Of a DNA stretch of 64,000 nt, positions 35,401-47,000 are shown piece by piece (positions within the stretch are counted from its first letter, which is position 1; the number at the start of each line of letters is the position of its first letter). The notes beneath the pieces were generated by a model. It was given only the letters and a program-made list of their open reading frames with translations, was not told the origin of the DNA and ran no database searches. The position numbers and the translations under genes were made by a program. The stretch comes from Chlamydomonas reinhardtii (Eukaryota > Chlorophyta > Chlorophyceae > Chlamydomonadales > Chlamydomonadaceae): assembly GCF_000002595.2 (NCBI RefSeq), contig NC_057009.1, positions 372,001 through 436,000 on the forward strand, written 5' to 3'.

Positions 35401-38400
35401 GGCCGCAATCCCAGCACGCTGCTGCTGCTGCTGCTGCTGCTGCCGGTCAGACGCCGCCGCCAGGGACTGCGCCAGATCGGTGAGGAGCTCAGACGCGGCC
35501 TCGGAACTGTGAGCGCTGCAGCCGCCCTGCCGCCGCAGCAGCGCCGGCAGCACGTGCTGCAGCACAGTGCCGCGCAGTAGGGTCTGGCAGAAGGCCAGTT
35601 CAGGCGCCGGCTGCAGGCTCGGCGCTGGCTCGCCCGCTAGTGGCACAGCGGCGGTGCCGCCAGCAGCCGCACCCGTGGCTGGTTGCAGCGGCCCGGCAGC
35701 GAGGGCACTGCTGTTCGTCAGACCCCAAGCGAGGCATTCTCGGTACGCGGCGAGCGACGCCGACTGGGCAGTCCTGCAGCAGCAAGCACACACACATCCG
35801 GTGACGCCGAGGCAGGTGCGCCGCAGGCTGTTGCCCCAGCCGCCGGCACTGCCACACGTCCTCCCTTGGCTCCTGCGTGCGCTCCCTCACACCAGTGCCG
35901 CACGCCTGGCCAACAAGGTCTATCACGCGCATGTGCCGAGTGTGGTCGGCGTTTGTCGCTGGAAATCGCTGCCTACGTTTGTTGCCCAATGCCTCCAACG
36001 CCTGGAGGGCATGGTTGCATCCCCGGAAGGGTGTATGTCGTACGCGCGCCCGCCATGGCTGTGGCTACGCTGCCTCAGCCCGCCCAGGTGAACCCGGAGC
36101 TGCGCATCTCACTGTCCCGGCAACTTGCAGTGCAGCCCAACGCACTTTGGGTTTTGTTTTTGTGACACCCCCGCTCAACCCAATCCACCTGACACCTGGT
36201 AGGGCTCAAAGGCTTTATTGCTTTGGGCATGGAACGAACTGCCCCCCCCCACACACACACAGACAGGTACACAATACGCGCACCGCCTGCGCCTGCCCAA
36301 ACCCGTACCTGGACTGCGCTGCAGGGTCCGCGGCACCGGCCCACACCGCCTCCAGCAGGCTGGTCAGCACATCTGGCGCCGGTCCCAGTGTGCCCCGAGG
36401 CAGCAGCGGCAGCAGCGGCAGCAGCGCCGGCAGCGACGAGGCGGCGGAGCCGTAGCAGCCGTGCCGCAGCAGCGAGGTCAGGCGCGGCAGCAGCATCTTG
36501 CGCAGGTTCACGTGGCTCCAGCCCTCCGGCACATACTGCAACCAGCACCAAACCCGCAAAACGGAACGGCCGCATGTCGGTCGGTGGCGCCAGCCCTCCC
36601 ACTCCCAGCCGCCAACAGACGCACCTTGCCGTACGTGAGCAGCGCCTCCCACACGGCGCCGTGGTTGCCCGGCTCCTTGTCACCCAGCGCCCCCAGCACA
36701 CATGGCGCCGACTCCGCCACACAAGCCGCCAGCAGCGACGGCGCGCGTGTGGCGGCGGTGCGTGCCAAGCCGTACGCCGCCCGCCGCACCATGGCGCTCT
36801 TTGCGCCCGCCGCCGCCCGCCAGAAGCCCGGCCTGCACAGCGCTTCCTGCACCGCCGCCAGCAGCTCCGACTCCGGATCAGGCGTGGCGGAAGGCCGGGT
36901 GGTGCTCGCAACCGCCACAGGAGCCCGGGCTTGATCGGCTGACTCGCTTCGGCCGCACTGCCGCTGCTCCTGATCCTGCTGCTGCTGCTGCTGCTGAGGC
37001 TCTGGGTGCCGGGCAGCGGCCGCCCCAGCCCCCGCCAGCACGTCTATGAGCTGTGCCAGTGCGGCGCAGCAGGCAGCCTGCACCCGCTCGTGCCGCTCCT
37101 CCAGCTCCTCAGGGCTGTCCTTGCTGCGGGGGCAAACACACACATACACATACACGTGCGCACACACACACACACACACTTACACACGCAATGTTTTCCT
37201 TGTGCTCTTTAACACACTTACACACGGGTGATGCCAGACGCATGTGCATTCCTGACGGTAGTGTGCACGGGCTGCCCTGAGTGCCACCCGATTACTGGCT
37301 GGGGTCATACACACGTGCCACACGTGCTTGGGGCCAATCAGCGCCACCCCTCCACACTTACTGCCGTTCTTCATGGACGGCCCACCCCCTTACCTACAAA
37401 CCCCCATCGCCCGCCGCCGCATACCCAACCCGGCCCTCCTCGCTGCCCACCCTGCAGCCTTCAGCCCTCCGCACCCACCGCGGGTCTCCCAGCTGCGCGG
37501 GCGCCGCCGTCATCATGTCGCGCAGGTAGGCGGCCAGCTGCAGCCGGCAGTGCAGCAGCACCTCCAGCTGCCGCCGGGAGCCGGAGCCGGAGCTCGGGAA
37601 GGCGGCCGAAAAGGCGGCTCGGCTCTGTGCGGCGGCGTCAGCGTGCGGGTCATGCTGCGCCAGCCACCAGGGCCCCATGAGCGAGCGCAGGTGCGGCGCG
37701 GTGGCCTTGCCGGCGGCGGTGAGGAAGGCGGCCAGGGTGGCGGCGGCCTCAGAGCGCACGGCGCGTGACGCGTCCAGCACCAGACGCCGGTAGCACTGGG
37801 TCCAGGCGGGCAGCGCGGCCGCCACCTGGTCGGTGGAGCGGCTGGGCACCAGCGCGCGCAGGTTCTGGGCATGAGGCGGAGTGAGGGGAGGGTTGGGCTG
37901 GGTACAGCCAACATGCACGACAGGGCTGAGGCGGAGGCACCGACGTGCAGGGGTGGGAGCCAGCGCGGGTGACGGTGTGCAGGGTCAGGACTGGCGACTG
38001 GCACGGCGCGCCACATGTGCCCATTCTGCGTGCAACCGCCTCGTGCTGCCCTCCCCCACATGCAGCCCCGCCTGGCCGCACCTGCAAAGCTTTGGTTTTG
38101 GTGGTGGCGTCCTTTTTGGAGAGGTGCCTCAGGCACTGGGCCAGCTCGCCGTCCAGCTGGGCCGCCAGCAGCGGGTCGCCGCCACCCGCCAGGTGGGGCT
38201 CCAAGGCGCTGGCACCGCCGCCGCCACCATCGCTCGCAGCAGAGGAAGCGGCGGCACCGCCATCGGCTGTGCCAGTGCGCGAGGCAGCCGCAGCGCCACC
38301 GAATGCAAACCCTGGCGCGCTGGTAGCGACAGGCGTTCCCCCCATGAACCTGTGTGAGCATGCGCACCAGTTGGATGGAAGCACAGTGCCGGCGAGTCAA

Positions 38401-38640
38401 CGCGCACGTGCGCACGCCCAGGTGCGTGTGTGGGGAGGGAGGGGCGGGACTGGGACTGGGATAAAGACGAGCCGGGATCCATTAACCTTCCTCAACAATC
38501 GCTACCAAGTTTAGCAGCATTTCGTACCCTCCAAAGCCGACGCCGACTCCCGCAGCCGCTTTACTCGCGAGCGTCTCCGCCGCGCGTGCGCTGCTTGACG
38601 GCTTATTGGGCTTCCGATCCCCTTTCGTATCCTTCCCCAT
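28993..38640 (-). CDS. LTN1: E3 ubiquitin ligase listerin
   Basis: Ligase of the ribosome quality control complex; it ubiquitinates nascent chains stuck on 60S subunits. Ten exons, about 2375 aa: complement of 28993-29286, 29549-29728, 29947-31176, 31539-31823, 32128-35773, 36309-36535, 36625-37123, 37479-37864, 38082-38349, 38528-38640. The N-terminus MGKDTKGDRK with SSSARAAETLASK and VGFGG is the listerin start. LRHLSKKDATTKTKALQ, GDPR-KDSPEELEERHERVQ and LLRHGCYGSAASS are HEAT-region blocks. The C-terminus has the variant RING: C2325, C2328, C2344, C2347, H2352, C2355, C2368, C2371. One exon holds 1215 codons, very rich in Ala with Glu, Asp and Gln runs, which makes the protein longer than human (1766 aa) or plant listerin. 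A (TG)n repeat sits in the last intron and a (CA)n plus core repeat in the intron at 37124-37478. Confidence 0.93.
29379..29482 (+). repeat. (TG)n/(CG)n run with AAACGAAACGAAAGCCCG core in LTN1 intron
   Basis: TG and CG stretch of about 75 bases ending in TTGAGAAACGAAACGAAAGC, followed by more TG. This is the same core type as at 3609. It lies in the last LTN1 intron (29287-29548). Confidence 0.88.
37137..37226 (-). repeat. (CA)n run with AGAGCACAAGGAAAACATTGCG core, reversed, in LTN1 intron
   Basis: On + the order is CA run, CGCAATGTTTTCCTTGTGCT, CTTTAA, CA run. Read on the gene's strand it is the same core as at 2987 and 4414, flanked by TG on both sides. Confidence 0.88.
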
Positions 38641-39540
38641 TCTGCTGCGACAGCTTCAATTACTCCGAACTAGGAGGATACGATGTTAATGAACACGTCC
38701 GCGCCCAGGGCGGCACAGATCGGCCAGCGCCGAGTTCTTGTAAGTTCCACGAGGCTTAATCGCTCTCATTGAAGTGAATCATTATCTATAGTCGCAATGA
38801 GCTCGCTTGTCGCGCTGTTGAGGGAAAACAAGGGCCAGCCCATTGCCCGACCGACCTGCACCCCTTGCCCGTGTCCCCTGACACGCCCGACACAAAAGCA
38901 ACCCCTGAGGCAAGCAACCCTGATGCAAGCACTCTGTTATGGGTAAACCTCACGCTCCTGGCACAACCCACAAACCCCGCGCATGGAGCTGGTGCTGGGG
39001 GCGGCTTTGCTGCCGATAGATGCCTCTCCCCGCAAAGCCGTCCCCAAGGAGGCCCGGCTTTGATGCCATGTCCGGTCCATGGGGAAGTGGGGAACCCCCC
39101 ATACCTCCCATGTAGCGTCCAAACAAGTTGACCTTCAAGATATCCAACCATACGCCAGGCATGCTCGCTATGCTGTGTTGTCAGAGTGGCAGTCGTGACC
39201 TTTCTGCGGGTTTGTTTGTGCGGCCCATGAGCCTGTGCCGTTCGGGGAATGCGTTCACTCGCGCCCCCACGGGCTGCCGAAAGGGGGGTGACAGCCCATT
39301 ATTCATGGACACGGCACTTATCATTTTATCAAGCGTTGGGGAAATGGCTGTGCAAGCCGGGGGGGTTAGGAAGCCCAGAATCTTAAACATTGCTCACGAT
39401 TATAGAGTTCAAGCAAGCCCCATGTACGTGCTTTTTACTTTGCAAGGGGTGATCGGGCCCAGGCACGCTATGGGCCGCCAACAGTGGGGGCCCGTTCGTC
39501 GTCCTTGGGGGTCCGCCAGCTTTCAAGGGCCCATCCCTGC

Positions 39541-39718
39541 ATATTTCGTGAAGCGCTCCACAAACAGAACCAGGAGCCAAACGCAGCACCGTATATGACT
39601 TAAATATGCATGTTATGACGTTATAACTACAGATACAGTGTGGGAGGGTCAACTTGCGCGTCCTGGCGTGGACATGTCGGCAGATAGCCCTACATTCGAC
39701 AACTTCGCACTGACAGGG
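39541..39718 (-). repeat. Dispersed repeat, copy 2 (pair with 28546-28725)
   Basis: Reverse-orientation partner of the repeat at 28546. Aligned protein shadows on the minus strand read PCQCEVVECRAICRHVHART and LAPGSVCGALHEI. Confidence 0.75.
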
Positions 39719-39778
39719 CTGGGCTCTCAAGCGCTGGTGTGCGTAATTCATGTCTAACACGGCTGCATATGCACGCTG

Positions 39779-40082
39779 TCCATACATTACACGTCAGAGA
39801 GTTGAACGCTGGGTGAGCCGGGTCGAGGTGATTTCCACGGAACGGCCGCCGTCGTCCAGCCCAGACAGGATGCGGGCGTGCTGTTACTGCTACTAACCAT
39901 AGGACGCAGCATTAACGTGTTGTGTGTGCGTGTCGTGTGCAGGGGCGCTGGATGCAGCGCATTGCGTGTGACGGGTCGTTTTGGGAAGGCGCGTGTGCGT
40001 GGAGAAGTGAGACAACAGGACCACCGGTGGCACCGCGGATAGCGTTTCGTCAAGAGGAGCCATTTATTGTCACCACTTTGGT
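39779..40082 (+). repeat. Short dispersed element, long form
   Basis: Begins TCCATACATTACACGTCAGA and ends near GTGGCACCGCG ... TATTGTCACCACTT. The short form at 42832-42925 has the same two ends but lacks about 210 internal bases. Confidence 0.6.
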
Positions 40083-40626
40083 AATAAATGGATGGGGCTT
40101 TAACCTTAACCCTTAACAAGAAGGCGTTGTCCGTGGGAGTACCGGTCGTCGGGCTGGTCGCGGAACTGCCGGTCCACGCAGCCTCACAGTGCTCTACGGT
40201 GCACTTCATAGCAATGATGTCATATGCATAGCATGTGTAGAAAGGGATATGCTCATTTCTGCGCACTTTGGCGTGATCGTGTCACGCCACGGCATCGCCA
40301 CGCCCATCTCAAATTTCGACCCCAGATCAGCCCAGATAGACGAGCAGCCAGCCAGCCACGAATCGGGGTGTCCCTCAGGCGCTGCGCTCCGGGGGCTCAG
40401 CCCTTAAAATGCAAAGGTATATCCACCATATCCGAGGACTACGCAGGCAATCTGGAAGACTGTATGAATTCTTCGGAATGCGACTAGTATAACACATACA
40501 ACGGCCGCCAATGCAGCCAGTGTTCACCCAGACGGTACTCCCTGTGCTTGGGTGGACCTCGGAACTGCGCGCCTATGCTCGTCACCGTCCAAAAAGGCGC
40601 CTACGACACTGCATGCCTGTATCAGG

Positions 40627-43600
40627 CTAGGACATTAGCACATGTCCTTGCTGCTGCCGCCTCTGCCTTGCGGGCTCCAGCACGAAGCGCTGGATGGCCT
40701 CCGCTACACCGTCCTGGTCGTTGGTGGCCGCCAGCACCACGTCGGCGGCCGCCCGAGCCTGCAGCCGGGGCATTGCAGCGCGCAGCAGCAACCAGGGCAG
40801 TACACTGGACATGCTGAATGTCGCGCTCAAACCTGCAGCCCCGTAACAGCCCACCGTACGTCCCGGGGGCCGCTAACAGTTAGGTTAGGGCACTGCTGGA
40901 CCGGACCTCATGACTGGACCTCCAAGGCACACTAATGCACTTCACCTCTGCCTTCTCTGGAACCTGTGCTATCCATATCTAGCGCATTGAGACAAGTGAT
41001 CGAAGGCAATGCAGCACTTGTCCTATGAGGGCCGGGCGGTCAAACACATGGTCGGCCGACCGCCTCGCAGCGCCTCACCTTGGGACCGGCGTTGCCCATC
41101 GCCACACCCAACTGCAAAACGGTTGCAAGGAACAGGACGCACATGCAGTCACCATACTTGCCGACAACCAGTTCCCAACCATGCGCAAGCCTCCGATGCA
41201 CATGTTGGCATGCGCTTTTCCTGGCTTGAACCTTCCACGGCAGCTTCCGTGCCACCGGGACCCAGGGCCCACCCGATTGCTTTCACTGCCGCCATGACCC
41301 GCAGGCGTACGCGATAGAAACCCCCTATTGCGCGCAAGTGATGAAGGAAACCGCGAGAGCTGCCGAGCAGGCGGCAGCACCCTTCTTTTCCGCCAGACCC
41401 ATAGCCCCGGCTACCTCTGGCGGGGGCCCATGCCCCGCAGCCTAATGCACCGCGCATACCGACGCGATCCCCATCCAGGCACCTCGATGGCACCCCAAGG
41501 CACGCCAGACCCCAAGTCAGCCTGCCGCTGCTTAGGTGCCCGCGCGTTGCCCTGTAAGCGTCTGCTGAATTGGCAGATGGTGTGCTTGTGCCCGTGCGGG
41601 GTAGTTCGAGACTCACCCCTGCCAGCTGCAGCATCTCCACGTCGTTCTCGCCGTCACCCAGCGCCAGCACCTGCTCCGGCGCCACGCCCAGCCAGTCCAG
41701 CAGCCAGGACAGCCCCGCGCCCTTGGAGCCACCCAGCGGCTGCAGGCGGGAGAGCTCACACGCGATCACTCAGAAAGCGCACTGGGACGCAATTCACGAG
41801 GACTCAGTATGCGGTGCGTGCATAAAACACAACGCCATGCGTGCGCATAACGCCAAAGGACGCGGTGTTTGTGTGCGAGTGTGTTCGTGAGCGGTGAAGG
41901 GAGAAGGTGTGCGGTGTGCCATGGGCAATCGTTGTGAAAGGCCCAACCAGCAAACACCAAGGCCCTACATCCAGCCCACGGCGGAAACTCGTCTGGTGAG
42001 GAGGACGTGCATGTGCGCCATCTTTAGTAACACGGGTCCATAGGGCAGGTGTGGCAGTTACGGGTGAAGTTTGCACGATGTGTGTGCAAGGTTCCCGGAA
42101 CTAGCACTCACCAGCACCTCCAACATGCCGGTGAGGGCGGTGGTGAGGCTGGCGCGGCCGTCAAGTAGCGCCTCAGCGGCTGGGCGCAGCGCGTCGATGC
42201 TGCAGCCGACAGCAGCCAAACCGGGTTGCGGAGTTGTGGCCACGGAATGTGCATTAATGGCGCATTGTGGGGCACGACGCCTGGCTCTGACACATTGCTA
42301 AACAATGGATTCGGCCACACCAAGGTCTACTGGTTCACCCCGCCATTGGTGGACCTGGATTGTGCTATGCCGTGCGCATGTGCGCACCCACTGCACAGGG
42401 CTCTACAGCATTCCTTGACGACGCCACTGTATGTCTGGACGATGCCCTGACCACCGCCCCCGCCCGCCCCACCCACCGGTCCTGATCCGCCATGAAGATC
42501 ATCTTGTGCACTGGCACGCCACCGCCGCCTAGCGCTGCCGCCAGGTCGCCCACCGGCTCGGGCGGCGGCTCCTTGTAGAACAGCAGGCGGTCCGTGTGGA
42601 CATCCGTGGCGGCGCACAGGATCCGGTCGCCGCAGTAGGCCGTCAGCGTGACGCCTGCGCGAAGGGAGGACAGGTACGTACTGGCAACCGTCGGCACTCT
42701 GCAGACATGGAGAGTCAGCAACAACAACGCCTGGCTGACGGCGACGAGGGGCGGCCACTTGGCTCTGACACATTGCCAAACAATCGATCCCGTAGCCCCG
42801 ATAGCCCGCGTGATATGATAGCGCTCATTCGTCCATACATTACACGACAGAGAGTTGAACGGTGGGACCGCCGATGGCACCGCGTGATTGCGCTCATCAT
42901 GAGGAGTCAAGTATTGTCACCACTTAGACACATGTAGCAAGCGCGGCTGACATTTGGGTTGAGGTGCGTGGAGTTAGCCCCGGCCCCGTTCTCCAAGCCA
43001 ATGCCCAACACGCTCCTGCACGAGTTCCATTGCTTGACTCCAGCTAACAACGCGGGCAGCGGGCTTCGCGGGCACCCACCCCCCCCCGCCCGCCCGTCCA
43101 CCCACCCACGTCCGCCGCCAGTGTGATGCAATCCCGCGCCACATCCTCGCACAGCCGGCGTTCGTGCAGCACCCTGCCCTGGTCGTCGTACACAATCAGC
43201 CCCTGCATGAACACACCCGGCGTGTCCAGCTGCAGGCCCAACAGCACGTCGGCAGTCCAAGGGCCCCGTGCCTTGCCCGTGGCAATCACTAACTGTGTCC
43301 GGAGGGGCCGACAGACGGGGTAGAGTTGGGCAGCGCGAAAGTGGCATGGGACCTTGAACATACGCAGACTGGTGCCGTTGTAGAGACCAGGGGCATTTCC
43401 GCTTGGGCGTGGCTGTCTCGAGCACATCAATGGGACCCGCACACTTTCTCCGCTGCACAATGAGTCCGCATGAACCCAGCCACTAGTCATATGGACCGGC
43501 CTTACCCCATCACCTACCGGCACACCATGAGCGCGGGCCTCTTTCACGGCAGCCTCGACCCTTGGTGAAAGCTGCTGAGATGAGTCGAGTAGCGTGCCTG

Positions 43601-43804
43601 TACGTGCCAGGGTTTCGGCGAAAACTCAAGCAGACTGCTCGTTATCCACTTACCGTCAACATCCGTGACAATGAGCCGAATGTTCTTGCTCTCAGACACG
43701 GCTGCCAGCAAGCAGCGCTTCAAGACCGCACCGCGCATGGGCGCTGCTGTATTGCTCGCACCACAGCGCACCCGCCACGAGCACGATTGCATTCTTGTGT
43801 ACAT
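40627..43804 (-). CDS. Cof-type HAD-superfamily phosphatase
   Basis: HAD hydrolase of the Cof/YidA class, which removes phosphate from sugar phosphates, FMN or PLP-type substrates; the true substrate is unknown. Eight exons: complement of 40627-40758, 41079-41111, 41617-41739, 42112-42199, 42477-42654, 43106-43292, 43518-43597, then exon 1 ending at 43654. With the ATG at 43738 it is 301 aa; an in-frame ATG at 43804 adds 22 residues that could be a targeting signal. All four HAD motifs are present (numbering from 43738): DVDGTLLD (D26, D28), ATGK (T60), Lys212 in GGSKGAGL, and GDGENDVEM (D235, D239). A C2-type cap lies between motifs II and III. The tail VAMGNAGPK then ATNDQDGVAEAI is typical of Cof proteins. 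Introns 3 and 4 hold repeat copies. Head to head with TOC34. Confidence 0.88.
42284..42312 (+). repeat. CTCTGACACATTGC motif in HAD intron, copy 1
   Basis: CTCTGACACATTGCTAAACA followed by ATGGATTC matches 42762-42790 almost exactly. It lies in the intron between the exons at 42199 and 42477. Confidence 0.6.
42762..42925 (+). repeat. Repeat copy 2 plus short-form dispersed element in HAD intron
   Basis: CTCTGACACATTGCCAAACA at 42762 repeats the motif of 42284. From 42832 the sequence TCCATACATTACACGACAGA to TATTGTCACCACTT is the short form of the element at 39779-40082. Both lie in the HAD intron 42655-43105. Confidence 0.65.
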
Positions 43805-44012
43805 GGCACCGCAATGAAAAAATACAGTATATCAAGTACTCCGTGCGGAGGGGAGGCCCGAGGCATTTTACCGCATCGGTCAGTGCGCAAGTTCATTTCG
43901 GCCACCCCAACTCCCAAGTAACCTATCGTGCTAATGGCACTGGTTTTGTAAGTGGCTGCGTTTCCTACCAACAATAATAATTGCATAGGTCTGTACAAGG
44001 TGTAGAGCAACT
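43805..44012. promoter_or_regulatory. Bidirectional promoter region HAD/TOC34
   Basis: 208 bases between the outer HAD ATG and the TOC34 ATG (274 from the inner HAD ATG). Two divergent genes must both start here. No specific motif is claimed. Confidence 0.5.
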
Positions 44013-47000
44013 ATGGCGCAGCCTCCTCGGCCTGCGGAGGAGTATGACGACGACGTCCAGGAGGACGAAGATGAGCTTAAGGAGGGAGAGCTTGATGATG
44101 ATGGTGAGTGCGCGGGAGGACGGTCGGCTGGTCAGCTGCATTGCTTGGTTTCAATTGGCCCCTTGTGGATCTCTGAATGCGGGCTGCTGGAGTGCTTTGC
44201 GCCTCCAACTGCACATAGTAGACGTAGATCTGGGTTCCCAGTGTTCCGATCGGATCGTGCGCACTCAGCCGCCGCGCATCCTTGTTGCGGTGACAATTTA
44301 CGAAGCTGGCACCGCGGCGATGCATCGCCTCGGCGTCTTTATCGAAGCGTACAGGGCCTGTTTGCTCCAGTGCGGAGCCCCCTAGCCTCATAGTAAAGAC
44401 TATGCCATAGGTTGGCCGAATCGTTGCTTCGTTGGACTGTGTGATGTTTGCAGAGTCACACGAGGCAGCTTCTGAAGGGGGAGAGGCAGCAGCAGGGGAT
44501 GAGGAGGCGGAGGACGATGAGCAGGACGAAGAGGATGGCGACGAAGATTCCCAGCCATGGGCGGGTCTCAACCGCTTACCGGTATGTGGGGTGACAGACC
44601 CAGCGATGAAGTGGCTAACGATCCAGCCTCCGTCTAGAGGTATATATGGATGTGCTTGCAAGCAGCATGGCTCTGCCGGCAGCGGGGATGTGTCTGGGCT
44701 GAGGCAGCCGACTGGGCAAGGGGGGGAGGGGGTGGAACTGCGCGTGCGAGGCGGTTAGTAGCTGCTGCCCTCCTGCGCATCGTCTCAATCCATGCACTAC
44801 TGAACAAGGCACATTCCACGCATTCTCTCCCCTTAGCTCTGGTCTGAGTAGCTCAGTAACCTCGTGTGTACTGTTGGCACCACAAACCGTGCTTGTGCCT
44901 CCAGGAGCGCGACGACATGCTGGATATTTTGAATGAGCTGCGTGCGGAGGGGCGGAAGCAGCTTACAGTGCTACTTCTAGGTAAGCAGGCGAGGCTGGCA
45001 AGTTCTTCTCTGGGGGATCGGGGGCCGGGGATGGCTACAACCAATGGTTGTGTACCCCTCCATTGATACGGGCGTGAGATCGACGACCCCCAAGCTCCTA
45101 CTCGCGCAAGCACTTACCATTACTACTGGCCACCACCATCCCGTACCCGCCACCCCAGGCAAGTCCAGTGTGGGCAAGAGCTCGCTCATCAACTCGCTGT
45201 TGGGCGAGGCGGTGGTGCGCGTGCAGGCCTTCAAGTTGCAGGTGGGTCTAGGTGCGGGGTGGGCCCGGAGTAGAGCTGTCGGGTGGCGTGCAGGTCCGGA
45301 AAACCGGCGCCGGGCGGGGGCCGGGGGCTAGCATCGCACTACCCAGGACACAGAGAATACAGGGGCGACACCACAACGAGACGTCGAGGCAGGGGCCAGA
45401 GGTGGCAACTGCTTTCACATTTACCGGTTATCGTGCTGAATCCCGGTACGCGGCAATGTGGCTTCGGGCGGGTCGTTGTGTGCGCACTTGGGGTCTGGTC
45501 ACCCACACGCGAATATCATTAGTCTGGTTGGCGCGCCTGGGCCGCGCCCCTGTTCCAGCCCTCACAGGGGTAGGGCCACTCGGCAAGTGCCTGCCCACGC
45601 ACGGTGCTCCCACCCTGTGCGGCTGTGTTGTCTGTACAGGCGGACACCGACATCACGACCACAGTGGTGCGGCAGGTGGCCGTGGGCAACTCCGAGGTGG
45701 GTCGGGGCCGGACACCGGCCCCACACACACCCTGGCTGGTCGTGGGCTCGTCTGGCCCCGTGCCACGTCCCCACGTTGCGAGGCGGCTGCGTGCTCACAC
45801 GCCTTTGTATTTCCAGTTGCATACCTCCACGTCCCTGTGGGCGTGTGACACGTGTGCAGGTGGACGGCTTCCGGCTGAAGCTGATCGACACGTGCGGGCT
45901 GGAGGACCCGGAGGCGGGGGACACAGTCAACCTGGGGGTAAGGCTGGGGTGGGTGTTACATTCATGATTCTGGGGTGGGGTGGGGGTGTGCGCCGAGCTC
46001 AACCAAGTTTGTGGGATGGGGCAACCACTTCCAATCCCGAGTTCGGATTCATGCTGCACGTTTACATGGGCACATGTCCAAGCGGCTCCACTAACATCTG
46101 TGTCCGGGGGCGGGGTTGGGATAGGGAGGGACGGCATGGCCTTGTTTGGGGATGGCGTGCGTGTGTGTGGAAATGGCTCTGGAGGTCGAGGGGCCGAGGT
46201 GACGCAATTGTGGTGGAATACAATAGCGGCATTTGCAGATGATGAGTGAATATATTGTTCTGTAAGCTGACACAAGGCTGGGGCAGAGGCGGTGGCACGA
46301 TACTGTCCGCTGGTCCACTCTACCAGTCTCCCGCGATCATGCATCGCCTGATGTCTTGGCTTGGGCATGACGAGTCACTCAGTGCTTGCACACACCCAAC
46401 GGCTGAGTCTTCCCTGGGGGCCTGCCCTTGCTCGCTCCTGGTCAGGCCCTGTCCAAGATTGCCGAGGACGTGCGCGGTGTGGGCATTGACGTGGTGCTGT
46501 ACTGCGACCGCCTGGACCTGTACCGGGTGGACCCCCTGGACAAGGCGGTGAGGCGGCGAGGGAGGGGGGGGCCGTGGCAGGGAGAGCGGCAGGTATGTCA
46601 GTTTCCTGTGTGCAAGGTTCCCATGTCTATGTGATGAGGCAAGACGGGTTGGGTTTGGGGTTTGGGGCACATGTGGGGGATGGCGAAGCAGACCGACAGT
46701 CCCTAGTTACGGCAGCAACGAATAGCGGTGCCCACCGCGCTATCTGCAGATCATTGACGCTATTAGCTCAACCTTCGGCCGCGGCATTTGGCGCCGCACC
46801 GTGGTGGCGCTCACTCACGCCAATCTGGTGCAAACGCCCCCGGGGACTGACTATGGTGGGTGTGGTGTGCACTCGTATACTTGTATACCTATATACTTGA
46901 ACTTGTAGTCAGCACCGCTTGTAATTAGGATGATGAATGCACGTACAGAAGTTATGTTCAGCTGTGTACGGTGTTGTCCAGTTTCTGCTCTCCACATGCC

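Larger units (their letters stand above)
38641..40626. other. Repeat-bearing intergenic, LTN1 upstream to HAD 3' end
   Basis: Holds the LTN1 promoter, two dispersed repeats (39541-39718 and 39779-40082) and the 3' region of the HAD gene. No supported coding region. Confidence 0.4.

Noticed and set aside
32098-35512. Very long open frames on the + strand opposite LTN1 (31326-33812 and 33347-35512)
   Set aside because: They are Pro/Arg or Ser/Ala shadows of the Ala-rich LTN1 exon; the minus frame has listerin domains at both ends and consistent splice sites.
38129-38482. LTN1 start at the ATG near 38482 (MDPGSS...)
   Set aside because: It is out of frame with exon 2; the upstream exon 38528-38640 gives the listerin N-terminus and correct phase.
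45243-45639. Coding frames within TOC34 introns (for example 45252-45848)
   Set aside because: They bridge exons in the wrong frame; the GTPase reading frame and GT-AG sites define them as intronic.
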